Shown here: in pieces, positions 36,404 to 46,659 of the stretch
How positions within the stretch are numbered: position 1 is the stretch's first letter
Layout of the letters: every line of letters starts with the position of its first letter
Assembly (NCBI RefSeq): GCF_021917145.1
Contig: NW_025813700.1
Coordinates: forward strand, 1-64,000
Direction of reading: 5' to 3'
Length of the DNA: 64,000 nt
DNA from: Hypomesus transpacificus
Lineage: Eukaryota; Chordata; Actinopteri; Osmeriformes; Osmeridae
Notes under the pieces: generated by a model
Told to the model about the DNA's origin: nothing
The model's database searches: none
Seen by the model: the letters and a program-made list of their open reading frames with translations, nothing else
Translations under genes and position numbers: made by a program

Positions 36404-38893
36404 TCAGGGGATGAGGAGCAGAGCAGAGGCGGCGCTGGTGATGGTCTCCACGTATTCTTTGTAGTCGCTGCTAGCGTAGCGAACCAGCAGGAAGCTTACA
36501 ATACCCACAATGCACATCAGGAACAGGAACAAAAGGATGCGCTTTCCAAACTGAAATCCAGGAGTGCTGGTAGAGAGAGAACAGAATGCCTCTGGTAAAA
36601 CAAATCGCCAATACAAAAGCATGAAAACATCCCTTGTTTATAGATTTATTTGAAATTAAATTGTAATTTTCGGTATACCCCCCTCCCCCATTGTTCCTGT
36701 TCCTGGTGTTTGTACTCTAATATTTGTACTTTTTCTATTGTAATATAATTCTGTTAATAAAAACCCTTTGAACCATAACAAAACAATAACACCTTTATTC
36801 ATAGCAGTTACAAAAAATATCCCAGCACTATCTCACACACTCTCACCTCTGACACGTCTGGCCCATGTAACCGATGAAATACTTCTGCCTGGCAAAAAGG
36901 TAGATGATCCCAGCGAAAGCTGCAGGAGCTGGGGGGAGATAAGAGAGAGGCCGAGAGTTTAGAGCCAGAACAGTAGGGACCAAATCCTCCACAGATGTCA
37001 AGCGACCAATCAAACGTCCCCAACAATACTGCGCTACAGAGCAGGGGTAGACTTAACCTATAGGGTGATCACAAATGTTGGTCCCCACCAATGTTCAAAC
37101 CAAACCTACACTCTCGTGCATTGTCAGGACCCCCTTGTGATTACCTGAGGATGTCGACTGGACTATGAATAGATTACACATATACAGTATATGTATAACA
37201 AACAGGAAAGGATGCATATATAATCCCATTTATCATTCATGTATCAGTTTACTGAGCACAGTGTGTTTGTGTGTGTTTGTGTGTGTGTGTGTGTGTGTTG
37301 GGGGGGGGGGGGGGGGGGGGGGCAGTGATTTACCTTGATTTAGGCACAGGCCAGCACACCACATCACAGCCAGGAATGTAGGATAGGAGTCCATGCAGTT
37401 ACGACTGTGGGTAGAACATGAACAAGCTCACTGATGATGAGTACCTACAAATAATTATACGTCAACGTTGCTAAATATATTTCACGAATACGCAAGCTAG
37501 ATACTTTGCTGCACGTCTGCCGTGCAACCATGGTTGTTAGCAGATTTCAACACAAAACAGACTGCGGGGCTAACACAGGGACATATTGAAAGAAAAGCCA
37601 CATCAACTTCCTCTTTCCTGGCCAGTTACGGTATGTCTTCAAAACCACTTCCTGTAGAAACATCAACAGAACGGTGGGGAAACCTTCAGCGCAATATTTG
37701 TACACACAGACTTGGTATTTGAGTAGTTGGCTCCGGCTGGTTTCAAATCCCTATTTTCTAGACCCATTGAAAGGCCTGGGTTCAATCTGTTAATGAAGAT
37801 AGAGACACAGGAGTGGGAAATGAAACCCTCCCTCTCTCACCACCTCTCTCCCTCTCCCCCTCTCCCTCTCTCCCCCTCTACCTCCCTCTATCCCCCTCTC
37901 GCTGTCTCCCCCTCTCTCCCCTCCTCCCCCTCTCTCCCTTTCTCGCTCTCTCTCTCTCCCCCCCTCTCCCTCCCCCCCCTGCCCCTCTCTCCCACTCTCT
38001 CCCCTCCTCCCCCTCTCCCCCTCTCCCTCTCCCCTCTTATGAACTTGTTTTGGCCTGCCGTTTTCTAGGGCCTGACAGAAAAGCCACTGACAAAGAGGTA
38101 GTGACAGAAACAATGAAGTTCAACACTTCCTCTTCTCCTTTTCATCATTGATATACATGTGGTTAGGGCTACAGACCTAGGGAAATGACAGGTTGGAGTC
38201 AATTTAGAAGCAACAGACCAGTAAAATGTAAATGCAGTCCCCCCCAGCCACCCCCCATATCAGCGACATGCAAACAGAGAGGTGGTATACGATTGGAAGA
38301 GATACGGCATGTACAAATGCAAAACAAATCCCTCTCGGACTACACAGGCCAGTGTTTGTGAGTGTAGACAGGCACAGAGGGGGTTCCAAGAGAGGGGAGG
38401 GAGGGAGGGGAGTTAAAAGGAGATAGAAGAAAAGAGGAGAGGAAGAGCGGGGAGGAGGAGCAGGGAGGAGGAGCGGGGAGGAGGAGCGGGGAGGAGGGAA
38501 GCGAGTGCAGAGGAGAGGGGAGAGAAGAGAGGGTGAAAGGTAGAGAGGGAGGAGGGAAGGAAGGCGACTTACTTGGCACAGGACACTCGCTCCAACGTAG
38601 ACGCCTTGACATTTTGACTTCTACCTTCCTTCTCTACCTTCTGAGCAAAGAACGCTGGACAAGAGACAAGGGCAATAATCCATACCGTCGCTCGAGTTTA
38701 ACACGGATATGCTAAGAATCACAAAAACGATGGGCGGGTCTAAACCGGACCGCATCAAATGTGTCTTTAGCTGAACGTCAAATGTACTTGAAAGGTGTAT
38801 GGTGTTGATTTTCTATCTCTCACCGTTCTGCATAACACTGAAGAGAGTGACGAGGACGAGGAGGAAGATGTGTTCCACCACAATGTAATCCAT
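36404..38893 (-). CDS. alox5ap: Arachidonate 5-lipoxygenase-activating protein (FLAP)
   Basis: A MAPEG-family, four-helix nuclear-envelope protein that presents arachidonate to 5-lipoxygenase for leukotriene synthesis. Five exons join in phase to 155 codons plus stop (human 161): 38824-38893, 38573-38654, 37334-37404, 36847-36928 and 36404-36566. It starts MDYIVVEH then a hydrophobic helix ending SVMQN, followed by FFAQKVEKEGRSQN in the first loop (human FFAHKVEHESRTQN). Then come NCMDSYPTFLAVMWCAGL, PAAFAGIIYLFARQKYFIGY and STPGFQFGKRILLFLFLMC. The shorter length comes from the first loop (VKASTLERVSCAN against a longer human stretch). The exon pattern matches the five-exon human gene. It is convergent with medag, whose 3' untranslated region may overlap it. 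Confidence 0.95.
37261..37322. repeat. (TG)n and about 25-base poly-G beside alox5ap exon 3
   Basis: The G run ends about 5 bp from the exon 3 donor in transcript sense (which reads gtaaat then C-rich). Strong G-quadruplex potential on the plus strand. Confidence 0.9.
37828..38036. repeat. CT-rich low-complexity tract in alox5ap intron 2
   Basis: Mixed CTCTCC/CCCTCT repeats of about 210 bp; purine in the transcript. Apparent ORFs across it are artefacts. Confidence 0.9.
38385..38565. repeat. GA-rich tract with GGAGGAGCGGG units
   Basis: Includes four units of about 13 bp (GGGAGGAGGAGCG) in alox5ap intron 2, ending next to the exon 2 donor. In the transcript the intron thus begins with a pyrimidine tract. 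Confidence 0.85.
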
Positions 38894-38995
38894 GGCACCT
38901 AGAGGTAGACTAACAGACAGAGACAGGGAGACAGACTACTGTGGCTCACAGGTTCCGCCTGCTCTTAAATACTCTGAGAAACTCCCCCCACTCTC

Positions 38996-39005
38996 TCTCT
39001 CTCTC

Positions 39006-39044
<39 letters not shown>

Positions 39045-39045
39045 A
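38996..39045. repeat. (CT)n microsatellite
   Basis: About 45 bp of CT about 100 bp upstream of the alox5ap start codon. Confidence 0.9.
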
Positions 39046-39350
39046 AGTCTCTCTCACACACACACATCTACACACATCTACCATACAGTCTTTATTGGTT
39101 GCACACAACAGTGTTTCACCCACATCAGTTTCAGATTGAGCGTGCTATCTCCCAAAACAAGACTAAATTTGATAAATATAACACCTCTGTTTTTAAAACT
39201 GTTTAAGAGTTGCAATTTCTCATTTGCTGAGATAGCTTACTTTAAATAAGACTGGGTTCCACATCCACATGTCTTTTATTGTAAGTCAGAAATTACTGTC
39301 TGTACTAAATGTGTAAAGTACAACTAATATAGTGAATGTTACAGTTAGGG

Positions 39351-40090
39351 TAGGGTTGTCACCTTCAATACTGAGAAATAAGGGACGCCTGCCATAGCGG
39401 CAGGGGGCCACACCCCTCGGGGCCACGAAGACCACAGGCCCGATGACGTGCCAGTGGTGGTAAATCACAACTTTCATAAAAATATTAAGATTGATACGTG
39501 GACATTATACAAATATATCTGCTATTGGAATCAGTGTGAACAGATGCACTCAGTGTATCTCTATATCACAACTCAAGTGGTCTTATCGTCTTGGCTGAAC
39601 ACACCTATGACGATAATAAACAGGCCAACAAAGTTTGACAGTGAGACCACAAAAAATAGGTTTTTGGAGGAACTTGTGAGATGTGAACCAAAATCAAATT
39701 CAACAAATGCTTTGATACCTTGATGCTTTGATACTCAAAAAGGTATAGGCCTATTGGAAAAAATATATATTGCAGGAGACATGCAAAGGATCTTCCATGA
39801 ACATCATGAACATGATAACAGCAGTGGACCAGAAGTAGTAGTGTGCAGTATTGGAGCAGGTCAAGCCTACTTCCTTTTATAAGTGTAGCTGCTTCTTATT
39901 ACGCGGGGGGTATCTGGAGCCGCATCCGCCATTCTTTCAAATCGACTCTCGGCCAACAGACACGTCCTCCTCCTCCACAACTCTGAACATACGGGGCAAA
40001 CACCGTCCCCTATTGATACAAAATGGGACGCAGTCTTTTATTCTCAAATACGGGACGATTTTGTATTTTAAGGGACGGGTGGCAACCCTA
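39351..40090. mobile_element. Nonautonomous hAT-like element with perfect 8-bp duplication
   Basis: Ends TAGGGTTGTCACC and GGTGGCAACCCTA are inverted repeats with one mismatch. AGTTAGGG is duplicated exactly on both sides (39343-39350 and 40091-40098). Subterminal AAGGGACG motifs recur near both ends. About 740 bp. No transposase frame was recognised. Confidence 0.8.
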
Positions 40091-40307
40091 AGTTAGGGTT
40101 AAGTAACTGTACTGCGTGGCCCGGTGGAATCCAGTTTAGCACAGCAGAGGGAGCAGCTGTGCGACCTTTGCGCGCTATCATTACACACATTTATAATTTT
40201 CTAAGTAATTCAAATGTTCTGTTGTTCATAATTGTACATTATCAACTAATACATTTTCTTTAATATCATTTGTATAATTTGACCTTGTTTTCTTGGTTAG
40301 CACTCAG

Positions 40308-40379
40308 TCCCATATGGTCTAGCGGTTAGGATTCCTGGTTTTCACCCAGGCGGCCCGGGTTCGACTCCCGGTATGGGAA
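40308..40379 (+). tRNA. tRNA-Glu (anticodon TTC)
   Basis: The 72-nt sequence folds as a cloverleaf. The acceptor stem is TCCCATA with TATGGGA, the D-arm has the A box TGGTCTAGCGGTTAGG, the anticodon stem is CCTGG/CCAGG with loop TTTTCAC (anticodon TTC at 40341-40343), and the T-arm is CCGGGTTCGACTCCCGG (B box GGTTCGACTCC). A T4 stretch for RNA polymerase III termination follows at 40385-40388. No intron. CCA is not encoded, as usual in eukaryotes. All conserved positions look intact, so it is likely functional rather than a SINE derivative. Confidence 0.97.
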
Positions 40380-41177
40380 CTTCCTTTTCACGTTTCAGAC
40401 AACTGTGGCATTTATACTAATTTGAGAGGGACTAAAAAATTGACAATGACGCTGTTTTATCACCAACGTAATACTTCAACACATGTACTACAAATGAATT
40501 AATTATGTAAAATCCACCACTACTCATTTGGATACGTAACATGGTTTGCATTATTCGAGTCTAGAAATGTAGACACATCTTCCAAAAACTATTAAACTGC
40601 ACACACAGAAGTGTTCTGTGCACTGGTAAAAAAAAAACTGGTTTAGGGAAGTTTTACAGTACCAACATTTCCTTACCAATATTTGTTGTTAACCCGGACT
40701 GTATCTTACCACATTAGAGTATTTGTTAACTTCTTTCTCATTTAAGAAATGCAACAAAAAAAGTAATTATAGATGTGCTGCAGAAATGTAGTTAAAGAAA
40801 TGATCCATTCCCATGCAAATAAGGTAATTCCATTCTCAGTTTCCCTACAAATCTTTGAACTCTTTAATTTTGTATTACAAAAAAACATTGAAAACTTAAT
40901 TTCATAGGGACAGTAAAAAAAAAAACGACTTTATTTCAAGTAATGCAGACAAACAAATAAAAAGAGCAAAACCATGAAAGTTATTATAATGCTTTTAAAT
41001 TACAACAAAACAAACAAACAGACAATTTACTTCAGCGCTAGTCCTGCACACAGCAGACTCTTCCAACACAGCAAGTTAACATCGAACAAAAAACAACTTT
41101 GCATAAGTCACCTCAGTGAGTCCCTGTGTCACGACAACAGCACTTCCTAGTCTCTGACCACTTTATTTACCTGAGGC

Positions 41178-44100
41178 CTAAAAGAACAAATCAAGAGCAC
41201 TGAGGGCTTCTGTGTCCATCTCAGTCTGCACCAACGATGCCCCAGATATAAACTCTTCCAGGAAGTTGTTATTGGTGGTTGTCATGGGGACTTCTCCAAC
41301 CTGCTGTGCGAAGGAACCGCCCAGTTGAGGCGTCACAGCCATCTCCTGATATTCTCCACGAATTGCGCCCCCGCCATTCGTCATGTCTCCACCTCCCTCT
41401 TGCCCATTGGTCACCATCTCCACGAGGCCAGTGCTGTCAGGTGACAGGTTGCTAGCGGTCGTCGCAGGCGACAGAAGGTCTGCGAAGAACTCGTCGTAAG
41501 TCGGGCTGTTGTAAACAGAGGTGCTGGAGCTGACTGCATAGGACTCCAGGACTGTGCTGTCTGGTTTAGAAGTGCTTTTCCCGCCCAAACTCCCTTGGTG
41601 TCCCAAAACTTGGTTCAGCTTCTCCAGTTTCTTCTTCTTGGCTTTGAGCTTCTTTAGCAGCTTTAGCCTGAGAGAGTCTGTGTCGGCGAGGTCGGACAGA
41701 ACCTTGGTCTGACTGCCGTGTTTCTTTGAGATTTTAGGGTTCTCCGCGACACCTCGAAGAGGAAGTGACGTCATAGACACGGCCGTAGGTTTGACAGCGG
41801 GTTTAGGTGGGGCGGGACTAGCACGTTGAAATGGCACCTTGGAGGCAGCACTCTGAGTGGCCCCTTGGTCGAGAATAGAGTTTGATACGGATTATTTGTG
41901 CTTCTGGCACAGAACCCTCCATACATCTCTGCCGCCTTCAACGGCAGTGCTTCATTTTCAGTCACCTTCAAGGACGGCCTGGGGGGTTGTGGTGTCTGTG
42001 TGTAGCCAGAGAAGGAGTTGGACAGTTTGGGTTTCGTCTGGGCTACGGGCGTGGATGAGTTGTTAGCCAGGGCAGAGGGCTTGGCAAGACCGGGGGACAA
42101 CAGGTGGGGTTTGACGGAGGGGGGACTGATGTCCACTTGCCTCTGCCAGGGGAGCCGTGCCGAGGAGGGCTTGAGCGAGGGAGTGGAGGAGACGGGAGAA
42201 ACTCGTTGTTTGGTTTCCACAGACGGGTGGAAGGCAGAACTCACGACTGTGGGCAGGATTAACTCGCCGGGCTGGGAGGGCGTCACACGCGGAGCAGGTT
42301 TGGGGGAGGTCCTGGAGGAGGCACAGCGATTCTCCGGAGCAGAAGAAGAGGCCGGGACTTGCCCCTTCAAGTCATCGTTGACCTCCACCAGAGTGAGCGT
42401 GACAATGTCATCGTGAGAGAGGCCCTCGAAGGTGTCGAGCAGCGTGGCGGAACCGATGGACGCGTCCCCGCAGGCCGCTCGATCTCCCGCGGCTTCTCCT
42501 CGGTCCGATGACGTCGTCAGCGCCGCCACGATGTCCGAGTCGTCCTGCGAGAGGTCGTCCGACTCGTGCGCCAAGAAGTCTTTGGCTTCGAGGCAACGGT
42601 TTAGGCCGGGCGCCACGGAATGGGTCTCCCCCGGGTCGGCGCGCCAGCGTTCGTGGAGCTTCTCCCTCTTTTCCCCCCTCTCCCAGAAGACGATGTGGAC
42701 GTCCTGGGCGGGGATGGAAAGGTCCCGGTGACTGACGCAGTCCGGGTGCTTTAGGCCATCGAATTCAAGCCACGAACCTGTAGGAAGGGGCGGAAACAGT
42801 CGGTACACAACCATGGTTAAAAGAGATGGAAGACAGACCGTTGAATGAGTTAGCGGTGACGTGGCAAAGCTGACGAAAAGCATCGTTCACACGACACTAA
42901 CCGCTTGGTTTCCTTATCCAGGTGACAAAGTGCTTGTGTTTCTTGCTGTACTGTATGACGGTGGTGACATGGTAGTGGTACTGGTCGAAGTCGAAGGAGT
43001 ACTTGCCGACTTCGGTATCAGGCAGGCCCTTCTCAAAGTGCAGAGCGACCACAGGGGGCAAGCTAAGGGTGACGGAGGACAGCACATATTAGCAGGTAAG
43101 GAGGCCAGTTCACATTATTGAGACTTACCCCGTCTCAAACACGCCACTGTTCAGAGAGGCTGCAACCCGTTGTTTTTTTCATTCTCTTGAAAGGTGACAA
43201 ACAGACAGCCTTACCTCTCTATTATCAACTCCTTTTCGTGTGATCGGTTCCTTTTGCACGTCGAACACCTTCCTTTAACGGTAGACTTGAGCAGGTTCCA
43301 ATCCGAAACGACCGTCCTTAAAGTGGTGAGGGGCTTCTTAACCCTGAAGCACCGGAGAACACGGCAAGATTGAATAACTCCTGTACACAGACAACTACAA
43401 AGACTTAAGCCTTGTGTCTGGGTCAATCACCCACAAGGGGCGTGTTTTCTGTACCAAAGGGTTGCACAGTTCAAAAGCATTTGGAATGAAGGTTACAAAG
43501 AATGCTGCGTCACAGGACCAAACCTAGTACCCCGTGAGACTGATTTCCGTTTACACCCGATGTAGAGCATGAGAACTAAGGTTCTCTTCTGACTAAGAAA
43601 AAGTACATCATCCAACCTGGCTTTTGACAGCAGAAACCTAATTGAGCAAATGGAACTGAAAATAATGAATTGAAATTTCCGATAAATATTTCCAGCACTT
43701 ACCGAAATATCTTACCACAGCGCACACACTTCCAATCAAAGACCGGCAGGAAGTTAAGCTCCGCCCACGAGTCCATCTTGAGGAGGAGGGGCAAGGCAAA
43801 CACCAGGCTATCCTCCTTACCTGCAGGAGAGAACCCAGCCACGGTCAAGGAAAAGTTCAAAGGTCAAATCCAATCACCTCAAGTCACCTTAGTTCAAAGA
43901 AAGTCAAATTGGGGTCAATTCAAGTCATTAAGCTTGGTAATTATATTGTTAAACGCATCTCATCAGCTCTATGCTTGAACAAAGCTTCGGTAGCTTTGAG
44001 GCTGGTGTATAGAGGGGTCAGATGGCTGAGCGGTTAAGGAATTGGGCCAACAATCAGAAGGTTGCCCGTTCGATTCCTGGCTGTGAAAAATTACGTTGTG

Positions 44101-46659
44101 TCCTTGGGCAAGGCATTTCACCCTCATTGCCTCGGGGGGAATATCCCTGTACTTACTGTAACTCGCTCTGGATAAGAGCGTCTGCTCAATGACAATGTAA
44201 ATGTTATGAGTGATGGGTTCATACCCTGTTGGAGTTTGGGCTTCAGCGTGTTGAAGACGAACATTCTTAACGCTTCCAGTTCTTCTGTTACCCTCTGTAG
44301 TAAACTGGCAGGGACTTTGATAATGCCGTCTGTTGATAGAAAGGACCAGATTAACGACAGACAATCACGTGACAAAAGGCAAACAAACGTGCATAAGCAG
44401 GCTGTGAATTGAGATCGAAGGATACCACCCCCAAGCTTTGGCGATAAACGTTTTGCACAAACCTTGGCAACACTGGGTTATCAGCGCACAACATCTGTCA
44501 TATTTAGTACACAGATCCAAGACCACTGAGTTTCTAGATTTGGTCTTGAGTTGCTCCTCGGGTCGCTTCTCTTTTAGAGCCCGACAGTTCACTATGGCAA
44601 CCAACAGGCTGTCCAGCCAGGCGAGGTTAGGCGTATTCCTCCAGAAGAGACAAGGCGAAACTACAACGAGCTCTTTGGAACTGACAAGAGTGTCCACACT
44701 TGGTGTTATTTTTGTTCTTTCGCTCTCTTCGAGTCCACCTCCATATCTCGGCTCATCATCCTTGAGGATCACGTCTTCAGCCTCGTCCTCCATGTTTTCG
44801 CTTGACCGCCGTGGCGTTTTGGCTGCTTGCGTGGCATCCCGTGCTGGTTCTATGAGGGTCTCCAACTGATCCAATCGACTCTGGCTGAGGTCAACGCTGC
44901 AGGGCCTACACACCAGCGTAGCCTGGCCCTCCGCACAATCCTCAGACAAACTATCCGAGAGACGCCGCCTCTCTGATTGGACGACGGCCTCTGAGGTGAT
45001 ATTAGCCTTCACTGGAAGAAAGTCACAGTTTTCTGAGGTCGAGACGACCGCGGGTGTAGCGATGGAAGACATGACGGCCTTGGGCGTTCCTGACGTGCTC
45101 TCCTGTGAGCAGATTGATTCCACCTCCGAGGCCGACTCTTCCTCCAAGGTCAAGATGGCCGCGGGTGTAGTGATGGAAGACGTGAGGGCCTTGGGCGGTC
45201 CAGATGAGTTTTTCTGCGAGCAGATGAATTCCACCTCCGAGTCCGACTCTTCCTTCAAGGTAAAGATGGCCGCGGGTGTAGTGATGGAAGACGTGAGGGC
45301 CTTGGGCGGTCCAGATGAGTTCTTCTGCGAGCAGATGAATTCCACCTCAGAGTCCGACTCGTACTCTGATGAGATAGTAATAGTCTGCACTCGTGCAAGC
45401 GCATCCTGAGCAGTCTTCGGAGGCGAGAGCAGTCTGGTGTCTAAACCAACATGCTCTGGAGAGGGAGCAATCTTCTCAGGGATAGTCACGGTCTCTTTAT
45501 CCCCCTGCATTACTTCCTGGTCCATTTCCTCTGCAGCTAGCCAATCAGAATCCTTGTGGGGGTCCGCGACCTCCATGTCGGTGGGTCCCGGTTGGCTGAT
45601 GGGATTGCCGTTCTGTAGACTAGCCTCTTCTTCACTCTCCTCCTCGGACCGCAAGCGCTTGGTACGAGGCACGGGGTCCTCACACTCCAGAGCCCAGGGG
45701 GTCCTTCGCTTGGCCCCCGTCTGGGGTTCGGGGGGGACGAGGCAGGCCAGGACATCTTCCAAGGGTCGGCTGACCAGAGGGAAAAGACACTGTCGGGGAG
45801 AGAGGAAGGAATAGTCAGGATCAAGTGACTCCCCCCCTCCCTTCAAACACACAGATAAGATTTGAAACCGAAAGGGTATGATTGGGACAGTTTGGGAGAT
45901 TGCGTGAAAGTGTGAGGGAGGAGGAGAGAGTGTGTGGGTATGTTAAGGCTGCAGTAGTCTTGGCTGACCTGAGGACTTGTGCAAAGAGTAATGGACTCCT
46001 GGAAGTTAATTCGATAGGACCGGAGAACACATGTCATCCCCTTGGCTGCACACCAGGGGCAGTTCTCTAGTGCCGCTGATCTTTCTTGAACCTAGAAGTG
46101 GAAAGGATCAAAACCAACCATGTTATGCAAGGGATGCATTATTTAGATCACGGGACATGGCCTGGTCACCCAAGAGACCACACAAAAGATATGCACGACA
46201 CAGCCACATGTTAATTGTATTGTAACAGTTTCAGTCAGGTCATATGAACATCTGACATATCCAGTGAGTATCACTTGAGTATCGGTGAGTCAAAACAGAT
46301 TCAGTCATGAACTATGAGGGACAGTTGATCAGAGCAACAACAGTACAAAGTTGTACCCCATAAAATTGAATATTTGGTACACAGATGGAATTATGTGTAG
46401 TGTATCAACTACATCAGGATAACGACTAAACCTTTTGCCTTTTACAACCTTAAAGATTTCCATGTTTTTTTGTTGGCTTTTTAATGTTGTTTCATTTTAA
46501 GTCAATGAAATACTGTGGGTAACAGTATTTTTTTTCAAACCCCAAAAAGCTTTGCACAGGTGACAGGAATGAGAGGAAAGCTCGAGTTCAACTAACTTTG
46601 CCCAAATACCCCGCCAGCGCTGGGGCCGAAGACCCCAAACCAGTATCTTCCCCACTCAT
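41178..46659 (-). CDS. uspl1: USPL1-like SUMO isopeptidase family protein; catalytic Cys replaced by Ala, frameshift in last exon
   Basis: Eight coding exons: 46597-46659, 45969-46091, 44463-45789, 44225-44329, 43716-43820, 43215-43380, 42902-43062 and 41178-42777. The start is MSGEDTGLGSSAPALAGYLGK. The second exon has CPWCAAKG...LRSYRINFQESITLC, matching the USPL1 N-terminal zinc motif. The C98 peptidase core begins at FWRNTPNLAWLDSLLVAIVN, where human has LCWLD with nucleophile Cys236; here it is LAWLD (codon GCC near 44625). The His (KHFVTWI) and Asp (WLEFDGL) positions are kept. Exon phases agree throughout, but the last exon needs a one-base shift between about 41870 and 41895 to continue into the C-terminal frame (SAASKVPFQRASPAPPKP...). 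Exon 3 contains a threefold repeat. USPL1 acts in Cajal bodies, and its essential role is reported to be independent of catalysis. About 1,200 aa if the shift is an assembly error. Confidence 0.88.
44012..44218 (+). mobile_element. tRNA-derived SINE abutting a uspl1 splice donor
   Basis: Head CAGATGGCTGAGCGGTTAAG, B-box CGTTCGATTCC, body CTTGGGCAAGGCATTTCACC, and tail GCTCAATGACAATGTAAATG followed by TTATGAGTGATGGG. The same tail ending occurs in the SINE at 53966-54195, showing it belongs to the element. The element therefore reaches to within a few bases of the exon 44225-44329 donor (44219-44224). Confidence 0.85.
45035..45390 (-). repeat. Threefold in-frame repeat in uspl1 exon 3
   Basis: About 114-bp (38-codon) units encoding (E)ESDSEVEFICSQKNSSGPPK and then ALTSSITTPA. 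Two units are almost identical, the third (ASEVESICSQESTSGTPK) is more diverged. Confidence 0.9.

Larger units (their letters stand above)
38894..41177. other. alox5ap-uspl1 interval
   Basis: Holds a CT microsatellite, a hAT-like element (39351-40090), a tRNA-Glu gene (40308-40379) and the presumptive uspl1 3' untranslated region. A minus-strand AATAAA at 40930-40935 could end uspl1 transcripts. No other gene was recognised. Confidence 0.6.

Noticed and set aside
43969-44364. 131-codon minus-strand ORF, similar to one at 54004-54231
   Set aside because: The shared stretch (NIYIVIEQTLLSRASYSKYR) is translated SINE, present at both sites, not a protein domain.
44996-45409. Plus-strand ORF of 137 codons with internal repeats
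   Set aside because: It is the antisense shadow of the repeated segment in uspl1 exon 3, whose minus frame is the homologous one.
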